64,000 nucleotides of DNA from Steroidobacteraceae bacterium. Its GTDB lineage: Bacteria > Pseudomonadota > Gammaproteobacteria > Steroidobacterales > Steroidobacteraceae. The stretch is taken from positions 124,001-188,000 of the forward strand of contig JAHCAM010000001.1 in NCBI GenBank assembly GCA_019634895.1. Reading direction: 5' to 3'. A program made the translations under genes and the position numbers. The notes under the pieces were generated by a model. The model was not told the DNA's origin. It did not search any database and was given only the letters and a program-made list of their open reading frames with translations. Positions 52,870-60,705 of this stretch are shown here, piece by piece (position 1 is the stretch's first letter; every line of letters starts with the position of its first letter).

Positions 52870-54561
52870 ATGGCGCAGCAAACGCCAGGTGCCCTCGCGG
52901 CGCGGGTCGGCGGCGCCCTCGGTGCGGCCATCCTCGTGCAGCACGACGCCGTGCAGGCCGGACTCCTCGCCGCGTCCGGACTTCACGATGACGCCGCGCT
53001 CGGCGAGACCTTCCAGCACCGCAGGCGGGAACTTCGCGGCCTCGCCGTTGAAGTCCGCGCCGCGCGCGACCAGGTTGGGCAGGTCGATCGCCTGCTGCAG
53101 CGGCAGTTCCCAGGCCAGCAGGCCCACCAGCGCCTTGGCGTTGTAGGCGAGGATGCCGCTGCCGCCCGGCGAGCCCAGCGCCGCGATCACGCGGCCCTCG
53201 CGGTCCAGCACGATCACGGGCGCCATCGAGGAACGCGGACGCTTGCCCGGCGCGACCGCGTTGGCGGCGGGTTCGCCCGCCGGCGTGAGCGGATTGAAGG
53301 AGAAATCCGTGAGCTGGTTGTTCAGGAAGAATCCCGAAACCGCGCGGCCGGAGCCGAACAGCGACTCGACGGTGGTGGTGATGGACGCAACGTTGCCCGC
53401 CGCGTCCACCACGACGTAACTGGACGTTCCGGCAGCCTCGACCGTCGCGTCCGGCCCGCGCTGCAAAGGCGCGGGATCGCCGGCGGCCGGCGGCGGGCCG
53501 GCGGCATCACCGATCAATGCGGCGCGGCGCGCGAGGTAACCGGGATCGAGCAGCCCGCGCACGGGAACCTCGACGAAGACGGGATCGGCGACGAACTGGT
53601 CGCGGTCCGCGTACATGAGCCGGCTCGCCTCCGCGAACAGGAACCAGGCCTCGGGGTCATCGGGCCCGAGCAGGCCGATCTCCTTCCGCTCCAGGATCGC
53701 GAGCATCTGCAGCAGCGACACGCCGGATGACGGCGGCGGCGGCACGCAGACGACGTACACCAGGAACGGGCCGCACAGCGGATCCGCGACGCGGGGCCGG
53801 TAAACGGCGAGGTCGCCGCGCGACAGCGCTCCGGGACGCGGCGGCGCACCCACGCGGCGGATGATCGCATCCGACAGCGGCGGCTCGAGCAGCGCACGCG
53901 GTCCCTGCGCGGCGATGCGGCGCAGCGCCTCGGCATAGGCCGGATTGCGGATGTGGTCGCCGGCCTGCACCGGCGTGCCGTCCGGACGCGAGAACAGTGC
54001 TTTCGCATCCGGCTCCCCGGCCTGCGGGAAACTGCCGCCGGCGAAGCGCGCGAGCCGCTGCGGCACCGCGAATCCGCCGTCGGCGGCGCGGATCGCCGGC
54101 TCCAGAAGTTTCTGCCAGGGCAGCTTGCCGTGCCGCTCGTGCGCGACGCCCAGCATCGCCACCGCTCCCGGCACGCCGGTGGAGCGGCCGGAGAGCACGG
54201 CGTCGCGGTAGGACAGCGGTTCCGCGCGCTCGTCGAGGAACAGCGACGCGGTCGCCGCGGCCGGCGCGGTCTCGCGGCCGTCATAGGCGGTGATCCGGCC
54301 GCTCGCGGCATCGTAATAGAGCAGGAATGCGCCGCCGCCGATGCCCGAACTCTGCGGCTCGACCAGCCCCAGCATCGCCTGCACCGCGACCGCGGCGTCG
54401 GCCGCCGTGCCGCCGGCGCGCAGGATCCCGAGCCCGGCCTCGACCGCCATGGGATGGGCCGCGGCCACGCCCGCCTCGCGCTCCTGCGCCGGCGGGACCC
54501 GGACCGCGACCTGGGCACAGGCCGAGAGCCAGATCGCGGCCAGGAACAGCAACTTGCGCAT
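52867..54561 (-). CDS. ggt: Gamma-glutamyltransferase (glutathione hydrolase), lipoprotein-like
   Basis: A 564-residue N-terminal-nucleophile hydrolase acting on glutathione and other gamma-glutamyl compounds in the periplasm. The signal ends in a lipobox 'WLSACAQ', implying lipid anchoring. Family blocks: 'AHPMAVEAGLGILRAGGTAA', 'GIGGGAFLLYYD', 'YDGRETAP', and the autocleavage site with nucleophile Thr379 in 'AAGTSSYVVVDAAGNVAS', then 'RPRSSMAPVIV' and 'LGSPGGSGI'. The ATG at 54561 is chosen because longer versions are a shadow of the anti-sigma gene. It follows that gene by four bases, so it may belong to the sigma operon. Confidence 0.92.
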   Translation of the reverse strand: MRKLLFLAAIWLSACAQVAVRVPPAQEREAGVAAAHPMAVEAGLGILRAGGTAADAAVAVQAMLGLVEPQSSGIGGGAFLLYYDAASGRITAYDGRETAPAAATASLFLDERAEPLSYRDAVLSGRSTGVPGAVAMLGVAHERHGKLPWQKLLEPAIRAADGGFAVPQRLARFAGGSFPQAGEPDAKALFSRPDGTPVQAGDHIRNPAYAEALRRIAAQGPRALLEPPLSDAIIRRVGAPPRPGALSRGDLAVYRPRVADPLCGPFLVYVVCVPPPPSSGVSLLQMLAILERKEIGLLGPDDPEAWFLFAEASRLMYADRDQFVADPVFVEVPVRGLLDPGYLARRAALIGDAAGPPPAAGDPAPLQRGPDATVEAAGTSSYVVVDAAGNVASITTTVESLFGSGRAVSGFFLNNQLTDFSFNPLTPAGEPAANAVAPGKRPRSSMAPVIVLDREGRVIAALGSPGGSGILAYNAKALVGLLAWELPLQQAIDLPNLVARGADFNGEAAKFPPAVLEGLAERGVIVKSGRGEESGLHGVVLHEDGRTEGAADPRREGTWRLLRH

Positions 54562-54565
54562 CCGG

Positions 54566-55321
54566 CTATTCGGCCACGTCCGGCGGCGCTTGCCAACCCG
54601 CGTCGCGCGCCGCCTTCTCCGCCTGCGCATCCAGCGGCTCGCCGTCGATCGCGGCATCCACCGCCTGCAGCACCGCCATCGGCATCGCCGCGGCCGGGCG
54701 CAGGCCGTCCGCGCGCTCGGTCGCAGCCGCCAGCACCTGCACGCGCCACTCCTCTCCGGCGCGGCAGGCGAGTCCCGCCAGCGGCGCCTCGCGCTGCAGG
54801 TGGAAGGTGCGGCAGTAAGCTCCGCTGCGGTCGCGGAAAGTGAATCCGACCTGCGGAGCGCCGGTGCCCATGCTGCCGGCGAGCTGCTGCGTGAGCGCAG
54901 TCTCGAGTTCGCCGCGCGCCATCAGGCCGCCGGAAGTCCCGGTAAAGGGCGCGTCCGGCCCGCGCATCACGAGCACGCCGACCATGATGCCGAGCGCCAG
55001 CGATGCGGCGAGCGCCGCCCACTGCGGATAACCCCAGCCGAACGATGAGGCCTTGCGCGCGAAACGCGCGGCGCGTTCCGCGCCGAGGCTCACGACCGGC
55101 GCCGCGACGGGCGCTGCGGCGAGGCTCGCGAGCGACGCCGGCACCGGCTCGTCGAGCACGCCCTGGTAGGCCGCCTTCACCTTCACGGCCAGCGCACGAT
55201 GCCGTTCCACTGCGCGGCTTACCTCGGGATCGGCGGCCATCCCGGCCTCGATCTCCGCACGCGTGACCAGGTCGAGCTCGCCGTCGGCGTATGCCATCAG
55301 CATCTCGTCGGAAAATTTCAC
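54566..55321 (-). CDS. Anti-sigma factor (membrane-spanning)
   Basis: A 251-residue protein. Residues 1-60 ('DEMLMAYADGELDLVTRAEI') form a short anti-sigma-like cytosolic domain without the zinc-binding His-x3-Cys-x2-Cys signature. One helix follows at about 99-120 ('YPQWAALAASLALGIMVGVL'), then a periplasmic domain with two cysteines ('GAYCRTFHLQ', 'GLACRAGEEW'). Its start overlaps the sigma gene stop (ATGA), the classic arrangement for an ECF sigma and its inhibitor. The signal that releases the sigma is unknown; the subtilase next door is a candidate protease. Confidence 0.88.
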   Translation of the reverse strand: MKFSDEMLMAYADGELDLVTRAEIEAGMAADPEVSRAVERHRALAVKVKAAYQGVLDEPVPASLASLAAAPVAAPVVSLGAERAARFARKASSFGWGYPQWAALAASLALGIMVGVLVMRGPDAPFTGTSGGLMARGELETALTQQLAGSMGTGAPQVGFTFRDRSGAYCRTFHLQREAPLAGLACRAGEEWRVQVLAAATERADGLRPAAAMPMAVLQAVDAAIDGEPLDAQAEKAARDAGWQAPPDVAE

Positions 55322-55818
55322 TGCACCTCCCCGAGCATGTCCTGCAACGCCGCGCGGCCGCGCGCCAGACGGCTCATCAGCGTGCCGATCGGAATACCGA
55401 GCAGCTCCGCCGCTTCCTTGTAGGACTGGCCTTCGACCAGCACCAGGGCGACCGCGAGCCGCTGTTCCTCCGGCAGCCGCTCCATCGCGGCCTGCACCGA
55501 CAACGCGATGTCGCGCGCATGCGCCGACGCGTCGCCGACGGCCTCGCCGGCTTCCGGAGGCGCGTGCACGCGCTCACGCCGTCGTCGGGCGCGGATTTCG
55601 TCGATCCAGGCGTTCTTCATGATGCCGTACATCCAGCTGTCGAGCCGCGATTCCGGCCGCCATTGGGCGGCGCGGGCCAGCGCCTTCTCCACCGCCGTCT
55701 GCACCAGGTCGTCGGCGTCCTGGACGTTGCGCGTGATCACCCTGGCGAAGCGCCGCAACCGCGGCAGCAGTTCGCCGAGCTGGTCCCGCAGGTCGTCCGG
55801 CGGTGTAGGCGTACTCAT
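55318..55818 (-). CDS. ECF RNA polymerase sigma factor
   Basis: A 166-residue ECF sigma with region 2 ('LLPRLRRFARVITRNVQDAD', 'VQTAVEKALARAAQWRPESR', 'SWMYGIMKNAWIDEIRARRR') and region 4 ('MERLPEEQRLAVALVLVEGQ', 'SYKEAAELLGIPIGTLMSRL'). The ATG at 55818 is preferred since the longer frame has no sigma homology. A promoter GGGGAATA-N16-CGTAC ends six bases before this ATG, so its own transcript may be leaderless, and the identical promoter precedes the secreted-protein gene at 58590. It is cotranscribed with the anti-sigma gene. Confidence 0.92.
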   Translation of the reverse strand: MSTPTPPDDLRDQLGELLPRLRRFARVITRNVQDADDLVQTAVEKALARAAQWRPESRLDSWMYGIMKNAWIDEIRARRRRERVHAPPEAGEAVGDASAHARDIALSVQAAMERLPEEQRLAVALVLVEGQSYKEAAELLGIPIGTLMSRLARGRAALQDMLGEVQ

Positions 55819-55823
55819 AGGCT

Positions 55824-55852
55824 GTACGTCCGGCGCGGCCGGAATATTCCCC
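55824..55852 (-). promoter_or_regulatory. ECF-type promoter of the sigma/anti-sigma operon
   Basis: On the minus strand GGGGAATA (55852-55845) and CGTAC (55828-55824) are separated by 16 bases. The same two boxes with the same spacing occur at 58512-58540. The -35 overlaps a GGAATATTCC palindrome (55841-55850). Confidence 0.6.
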
Positions 55853-55946
55853 GGATGAAACGATGGGTCCCGGGCGTACTCGAAACAGGGGCCGCGCGGC
55901 GGGATGCTAGCATTTCCCTGCCGCGACCCGGCCGAGGAGCGCGTCA

Positions 55947-57233
55947 ATGAAGCGGTGGCGGACAGCCTGGGTCGTACTGCTCGCAGGTTGCGCGGCGGCT
56001 TCCGCCGTCGCGCAGGTGAGCCTGCCGGTGCCGCAACTGCCGCTGCCGCCGCTGCCCGGGGCCGTGAACGACACCCTGCGCACCGCCGGGTCGCCGCTCG
56101 CCGGGCTGCGCAAGCTGCGTGTGCAGGAGCTGCTGCGGCGCGAACGCGCCACGGTCGAGGCGGACCCGGACGGCCACCCGATCCTGCGCCGCCAGGTCGG
56201 CGCGCTGTCGCCGGCTCCGGAGGCGCTCTCGCGCGCCCGCGCGGCCGGTTTCGCCGTGCTTTCGGAGCGCGCGCTCGGCGGGCTGGGGATGGAGCTCGTG
56301 GTGCTCGAGGCGCCGCAGGGCATGTCCACGCGCCGCGCGTTACAGCGCATGCGCAAGCTCGACCCGGACGGACAATACGACTTCGTGCACCTCTATCTCG
56401 AGGGCGGCTCCGTGCAGGATGCGCCGGCCGCGGCGCCAGTTCCCGTCGAGCCGCCGCCCGCGACGGCAGGCATGCCGGTGCGCATCGGACTCGTCGACAG
56501 CGGCGTGGATCTCGCGCACCCGGCGCTTGCCGGCCTCACGGTCCATCGCCACGGCTGCGACGGCAAGTCGCTGCCGGCGCCGCATGGCACTGCGGTGGCG
56601 TCGCTGCTCGCCGGGCGCGAGGACGGCTTCAGCGGCGTGCAGCCGGGCGCAGTGCTGTATGCGGCCGACATTTTCTGCGGGCACGGCGGCGGCTCGGTTG
56701 CGTTGCTCGCCGTCGCGCTCGACTGGATGGCGCGCGAAGGCGTCCCGGTCGTGAACATCAGCCTGGTCGGCGCGAAGAGCGTGCTGTTGACCGGGCTGGT
56801 GCGGGCCATGGGACGGCGCGGCCACCTGCTGGTCGCGGCGGTCGGAAACGACGGGCCATCCGCGCCGCCGCTCTATCCGGCGGCCTATCCGGAGGTCATC
56901 GGCGTCACCGCGGTGGATGCGAACGACCGCGTGCTGCCGGAAGCCTGCCGTGGCGAGCACGTGGAATTCGCGGCGCCGGGCGCGGACATCCACGCGGCGC
57001 AGCCCGGGGGCGGATTCGCGCCCGTGCGCGGAACCTCGTTCGCGACCCCGATCGTGGCCGGCCTGCTCGCGGCTACCATCGACAAGCCCGATCCGCTGCA
57101 GGCCACGCGCGCCCTTGAGAACCTGGCTGCGACGGCCGTGGACCTCGGCCGGGACGGCGCTGACCGCGTCTACGGCCGCGGGCTGGTCGGCGCGGGGTTC
57201 AGACCAGGATGGGTTTCCTCGCCCAGCCAGTAG
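55947..57233 (+). CDS. S8 family (subtilisin-like) exported serine protease
   Basis: A 428-residue subtilase with a signal peptide ('WVVLLAGCAAASAVAQVS', possible lipobox 'LAGCA'), a propeptide-like region (about 25-165) and a catalytic domain. The triad is Asp184 in 'IGLVDSGVDLAHPAL', His213 in 'PAPHGTAVASLLAG' and Ser364 in 'RGTSFATPIVAG', with Asn301 in 'AAVGNDGPSAPP' for the oxyanion hole. It is divergent from the sigma/anti-sigma operon and may act on envelope proteins, possibly the anti-sigma itself (inference). Its last 64 bases overlap the convergent MFS gene. Confidence 0.92.
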   Translation: MKRWRTAWVVLLAGCAAASAVAQVSLPVPQLPLPPLPGAVNDTLRTAGSPLAGLRKLRVQELLRRERATVEADPDGHPILRRQVGALSPAPEALSRARAAGFAVLSERALGGLGMELVVLEAPQGMSTRRALQRMRKLDPDGQYDFVHLYLEGGSVQDAPAAAPVPVEPPPATAGMPVRIGLVDSGVDLAHPALAGLTVHRHGCDGKSLPAPHGTAVASLLAGREDGFSGVQPGAVLYAADIFCGHGGGSVALLAVALDWMAREGVPVVNISLVGAKSVLLTGLVRAMGRRGHLLVAAVGNDGPSAPPLYPAAYPEVIGVTAVDANDRVLPEACRGEHVEFAAPGADIHAAQPGGGFAPVRGTSFATPIVAGLLAATIDKPDPLQATRALENLAATAVDLGRDGADRVYGRGLVGAGFRPGWVSSPSQ

Positions 57234-58462
57234 AGCAGCGCGCCGGAACCGAACATCGAGATAGCCACGAACCAGAAGGCGGCCGTGACGTCGCCGACGA
57301 GCTGCGCCGCAAGTCCGAGGCCGGCGGCGCCGACCGCATAGCCGAAGTCGCGCCAGAAGCGGTAGGTGCCGACCGCGGTTCCGCGCCATTCGGGACGCGA
57401 GATGTCCGCGACTGCTGCGAGCAGGTTGGGATACAGGAGGGCCATGCCCAACCCGACGATGCCGGCGCAAAGCGACCATGCGGCGACATCGTCCGCGAGC
57501 GGTATGAGCGCGACACCCGCGCCGCAGATCCACATGCCCCAGACATTCGGACGCTGGCGCCCGATGCGGTCCGAAAGCGGGCCGGTTATCAGCTGCGACG
57601 CGCCCCAGGTGAAACCGTATACGGCGACGATCCAGCCGATTTCCGGCAGCGGCACGTTGCGCGCGTACAGGTACGCGGGCAGAACCGCCCACACCAGGGC
57701 ATCCACGAACTTTTCGACCAGCCCGGCCTGGCACAGGGCGGCCAGTCTTGCATCGCGCCAGGACACGACCGCGAAAACCTCCCGGGTGCAGGGATGATCC
57801 CGGATCACGGTCGGATATCGCGCATGGGCGGTTGCGCCCTCCCGCTGCATCGTGGTTTCCGCCCGCGCCCATGGACGCGTGTCCCGGACCCACGCGAGCG
57901 TCAGCGCAAGCGCCAGGCCGATGACCGTGTAGCCGAAGACGAGCAGCGCGTCGCGAGCGCCGTAATGCGTGGCCAGGATTGCGGTCGCGATGCCGGCGGC
58001 CGCGACGCCGCCGTAGCCGGCGCACTCGTTGAGCCCGATCGCGAGGCCGCGCTGCTGGAAGTGCCCGAGATCGAGCTTCGCAGTCTGCGTCATCGACCAG
58101 GTGAGTCCCTGATTGACGCCGAGCAGCACGGTTGCGGCGATGATCCAGCTCCAGTCCGGAGCGTGCCAGACCATCCATGGGACCGGGACCGCCGCCAGCC
58201 AGCCGGCGAGCAGGACCTGGCGGCGGCCGTAGCGGTCGGAAAGCGAGCCAGCCGCGAGATTCAACGCGGCCTTCACGACGCCGAAAGCGACGACGAACGA
58301 GACCAGCAGCAGGAAAGAACCTCGGGGCAGGTCGAACTCGTCTTCCGCAAGCGCGGGCACGACGGTCCGCATCATCCCGATGGTCATGCCGACCAGCAGC
58401 ACCTGCAGCAGCTGGTGCAGGAACTGAGCGAGGTTCGCGCGGATGCCGTGCTGGAGGCTCAT
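57170..58462 (-). CDS. MFS transporter
   Basis: A 430-residue major facilitator with about 12 helices. The loop 2-3 signature 'LAAGSLSDRYGRRQVLLAGW' is clear, and a related 'ITGPLSDRIGRQRPNVWG' marks loop 8-9. Further helices include 'IIAATVLLGVNQGLTWSM' and 'FGYAVGAAGLGLAAQLVGDV'. The subgroup is not recognised and the substrate is unknown; drug or metabolite efflux are both possible. Its C-terminal 21 codons overlap the end of the S8 peptidase gene in antisense. Confidence 0.9.
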   Translation of the reverse strand: MSLQHGIRANLAQFLHQLLQVLLVGMTIGMMRTVVPALAEDEFDLPRGSFLLLVSFVVAFGVVKAALNLAAGSLSDRYGRRQVLLAGWLAAVPVPWMVWHAPDWSWIIAATVLLGVNQGLTWSMTQTAKLDLGHFQQRGLAIGLNECAGYGGVAAAGIATAILATHYGARDALLVFGYTVIGLALALTLAWVRDTRPWARAETTMQREGATAHARYPTVIRDHPCTREVFAVVSWRDARLAALCQAGLVEKFVDALVWAVLPAYLYARNVPLPEIGWIVAVYGFTWGASQLITGPLSDRIGRQRPNVWGMWICGAGVALIPLADDVAAWSLCAGIVGLGMALLYPNLLAAVADISRPEWRGTAVGTYRFWRDFGYAVGAAGLGLAAQLVGDVTAAFWFVAISMFGSGALLYWLGEETHPGLNPAPTSPRP

Positions 58463-58511
58463 GGGCTCCGGTGCGTTGCCGCCGAATAATGTAAAGAACC
58501 GCCGGCCGTGC

Positions 58512-58540
58512 GGGGAATAAACCCCTTCCCCGGGGCGTAC
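58512..58540 (+). promoter_or_regulatory. ECF-type promoter of the secreted Gly/Ala-rich protein gene
   Basis: GGGGAATA (58512-58519) and CGTAC (58536-58540) are separated by 16 bases, identical in boxes and spacing to the promoter of the sigma gene at 55824-55852. The predicted leader to the ATG at 58590 is about 43 bases. Confidence 0.6.
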
Positions 58541-58589
58541 TTGCTTCTGAGAACCGCGGATGGTCCGCGGGGGTCACAGGAGCAAGTCC

Positions 58590-59342
58590 ATGAAATACAG
58601 GAACTTTTTGGCAGGAGCCGCCGTGGCCGCCGTGCTGGCTGCAAGCGGCGCGAGCGCCCAGGTGCTGGGCGGCAACGTCACCGGTGGCCTTGGCGGCTCG
58701 ATCACGGGCGGCCTGGGCCAGGGTGGAATCGGCAACGTCGGCGGGACGGCCGGCGGCACGCTGAACGGCTCGCTGGAAGCGGGCACCGACGCCGTCGGCC
58801 GCACGCGCGAGATCGGCTCGCGGGTCAAGGGCAAGGCGACGGACACCGCCGGCCAGGCGCGTGACCGCGCGCAGTCCGCAGCGGCCGGCGCGCAGGCGAC
58901 TGCATCGGGTGCGCTGGACGCGGGCGTCCAGACCGCTGCGGATGCCACCAGCGCGATCTCCGCGGGCGCGGAGTTCGCAGGCGAGGCCGGATCCAGCGTC
59001 GAGCTTTCCGACGTTTCCGCGGAAACGCCCGAGATGCCGCAGGATCAGGCGCCGCGCCGCAATCGCGGCAAGGCGAGCGGCGAAGGCGCGCTCGGCGGCA
59101 CGCTGGATGCGGCGACGCAGCCTGCGAGCGCCGGTGCGACGACCTTTGGCCAGGGCTCCGGCAGTGCCGAGGCCTCTCGCCACGAGCCGGTGATGGACGA
59201 CGAACCGGCCGAGCGCCCGCGCCGCAAGGTCAAGGCCGACGGCAAGGCCAAGGCCGATGGCGGCGTCCAGGCCTCCGGCGACGGCAAGGCGAACGCCAAC
59301 GCCAATGCCTCGGTCGACGCGGCTGCTTCCGTCGAGAAGTGA
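58590..59342 (+). CDS. Secreted low-complexity Gly/Ala-rich protein
   Basis: A 250-residue protein with a signal peptide (about 1-23, ending 'AASGASAQVLG'). The mature part opens with Gly repeats ('NVTGGLGGSITGGLGQGGIG') and continues with Ala-, Thr- and Gln-rich stretches ('GQARDRAQSAAAGAQATASG') that may form amphipathic helices, then a charged, Lys/Asn/Ala-rich tail. No family or enzyme motif is seen. AGGAG precedes the ATG. The matching ECF promoter suggests it is an envelope-stress-regulated surface or periplasmic filler/protective protein, but its function is unknown. Confidence 0.75.
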   Translation: MKYRNFLAGAAVAAVLAASGASAQVLGGNVTGGLGGSITGGLGQGGIGNVGGTAGGTLNGSLEAGTDAVGRTREIGSRVKGKATDTAGQARDRAQSAAAGAQATASGALDAGVQTAADATSAISAGAEFAGEAGSSVELSDVSAETPEMPQDQAPRRNRGKASGEGALGGTLDAATQPASAGATTFGQGSGSAEASRHEPVMDDEPAERPRRKVKADGKAKADGGVQASGDGKANANANASVDAAASVEK

Positions 59343-59363
59343 TCGCCACGACCGACGCGGCGG

Positions 59364-59394
59364 GCGGCGGGAGAGGGATCTCCCGCCGCTTTTT
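59364..59394 (+). terminator. Rho-independent terminator of the secreted-protein gene
   Basis: A perfect 11-bp stem (GCGGCGGGAGA 59364-59374 with TCTCCCGCCGC 59379-59389), loop GGGA, followed by five T. It lies 21 bases after the stop codon and is the clearest intrinsic terminator in the window. Confidence 0.9.
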
Positions 59395-59478
59395 CATTCA
59401 CTTACATGCGGGGTTGCAGGCGCCGCCCGCCGGGGGTGTAATCTGGGCACGTGGACAAGCCGTAGGAGGACCCTGCCG

Positions 59479-59742
59479 ATGCACGACGAGCTGACCACGT
59501 TGCCCGGGATCGGCCCCGGTGTCGCCGCCGATCTCCGCCACCTGGGCATACACTCGATCAAAGACCTCGCCGAATCGAATCCAGAACAACTCTTCCAAAG
59601 ACTCCAGAGAATCACCGGACACGAACAGGAGCCCTGCCTGCTCTACACGTTCCGCTGCGCGACCTACGCCGCGCGCACGCCGCAGCCGGAACCCGAGCTG
59701 CTGAAGTGGTGGAACTGGAAAGACCGCCGCCTCGACGATTGA
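59479..59742 (+). CDS. Cdd1-like helix-hairpin-helix small protein
   Basis: An 87-residue protein with a helix-hairpin-helix motif in 'LTTLPGIGPGVAADLRHLGI' and 'SIKDLAESNPEQLFQRL', ending 'PELLKWWNWKDRRLDD'. The Trp-rich tail and the spacing match the 'pathogenicity locus' Cdd1 family. Members probably bind DNA or another helical partner; the function is unknown. GGAGG lies upstream of the ATG. The TGA stop is immediately followed by a family-A half element. Confidence 0.85.
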   Translation: MHDELTTLPGIGPGVAADLRHLGIHSIKDLAESNPEQLFQRLQRITGHEQEPCLLYTFRCATYAARTPQPEPELLKWWNWKDRRLDD

Positions 59743-59763
59743 TAAAGGGGACGCGTCCAATTA
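59743..59763. repeat. Family-A half element (copy A8)
   Basis: Only the left arm (including GGGGACGCGTCCAATTA) is intact, directly after the stop codon of the Cdd1-like gene. A degenerate, GGGAAACGTCCCCAATT-like segment lies at about 59820-59836 in the same orientation instead of a right arm. This could be a decayed copy, or a right arm lost by deletion. Confidence 0.7.
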
Positions 59764-59776
59764 AGAAATGAGAACG

Positions 59777-59802
59777 ACAAGGCCCCCTCGCGGGGGCCTT
59801 GT
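59777..59802. terminator. Bidirectional terminator-like hairpin
   Basis: ACAAGGCCCCC (59777-59787) pairs with GGGGGCCTTGT (59792-59802) across a TCGC loop, an 11-bp perfect stem between convergent genes. A U-tract is lacking, so termination is probable but not certain. Confidence 0.6.
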
Positions 59803-59836
59803 GCGTTCTGGCTGCTATTTGGGAAACGTCCCCAAT

Positions 59837-60595
59837 TCAGTCGTCGTCTTCTGCCGATGGCGATTCCGCGTTGGAATAAACCGCGATCAACTCCAGGTCG
59901 CCGTCCCTGACCATGCCGATGTGCGGGCAGTAGGTCTTGGGCGACTCGTGACCGGGCTCCAGCGGCGAGGTCTCGATGATCTCGACGCAGTTCTGGAACA
60001 CGCCCGCGGGCACCTCGACCTCGAATCCCATCGACGTGTGTTCCGCCCGGTCCTGCGCGTTCGGCGCGATCTCCTGGTAATAGCGCGAGCCGAGCAGGAA
60101 CGCCCGGTCCGGCATGATGATGCCTGGCCTCGCACCGGAGCGCCCGGCGAGCCAGGCGTCGGGCAGCTTCTTGCCGTCGCCGTCGAACACGTCCTCGCCG
60201 AAGTAGTAGACGTCATTCATCGGCTTGCAGGACGCGAAATAGTTGCGGGAGATCTCCTCGACCTCGCCATCGGCAGTCTCGTATTCCTCGACTACGCGCG
60301 CACGCACGGATATGCGCTTGCCGTTGTGGTTGAACCGGATCTCCCTGGTTTCCGGAAGCACCGTGATCCAGAGTTCCCCGAGCTCATCGCACTCGCCGGC
60401 CTGCACGCAGCGCACGTTGCTGAGGTAGAGCTGGCGGTTGGGAATCAGCTTGAAGAAGGCGTTGGCGCCGGTGGACTCGAAGTCGCAGGCGGCGATCGGG
60501 AACTGGTCGGTGAATCCGTCTCCGTTCGCGGATGCCCCCGCGAGCGGCGCGGCCGCAGCCAGCAGCAGGACGAGTGGTCGATGGAAGGCTGACAT
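59837..60595 (-). CDS. Exported protein of unknown function
   Basis: A 252-residue protein with a signal peptide (about 1-24, ending 'APLAGASANG'). The body has four to six cysteines ('AACDFES', 'NVRCVQAGECDELG', 'ASCKPMND', 'FQNCVEII', 'KTYCPHIG') that may pair as disulfides, and a highly acidic C-terminus ('AESPSAEDDD'). No family was recognised. AAAGGAG lies before the ATG at 60595. It converges with the Cdd1-like gene and is divergent from the ECF sigma operon. Confidence 0.75.
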   Translation of the reverse strand: MSAFHRPLVLLLAAAAPLAGASANGDGFTDQFPIAACDFESTGANAFFKLIPNRQLYLSNVRCVQAGECDELGELWITVLPETREIRFNHNGKRISVRARVVEEYETADGEVEEISRNYFASCKPMNDVYYFGEDVFDGDGKKLPDAWLAGRSGARPGIIMPDRAFLLGSRYYQEIAPNAQDRAEHTSMGFEVEVPAGVFQNCVEIIETSPLEPGHESPKTYCPHIGMVRDGDLELIAVYSNAESPSAEDDD

Positions 60596-60655
60596 GAGTC
60601 GCTCCTTTGCCGGGATATCTGGCAGTTGCGTCACATTGGATGCGCGCCGCGCGAT

Positions 60656-60678
60656 AATCCTTCGCGGAGCGAAGGATT
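60656..60678. promoter_or_regulatory. Perfect palindrome upstream of the ECF sigma gene
   Basis: AATCCTTCGC (60656-60665) and GCGAAGGATT (60669-60678) are perfect reverse complements around GGA, 27 bases before the ECF sigma ATG. It could be an operator, or a hairpin in the leader. No partner regulator is apparent. Confidence 0.45.
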
Positions 60679-60705
60679 CCGGTCCCTGGGGCGTCCAATC
60701 CGACA

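Noticed and set aside
55839..55879. Plus-strand GGAATA/CGTAC pair before the subtilase as a second ECF promoter
   Set aside because: The gap between the boxes is 28 bases, not 16, and the GGAATA here is only the other half of a palindrome.
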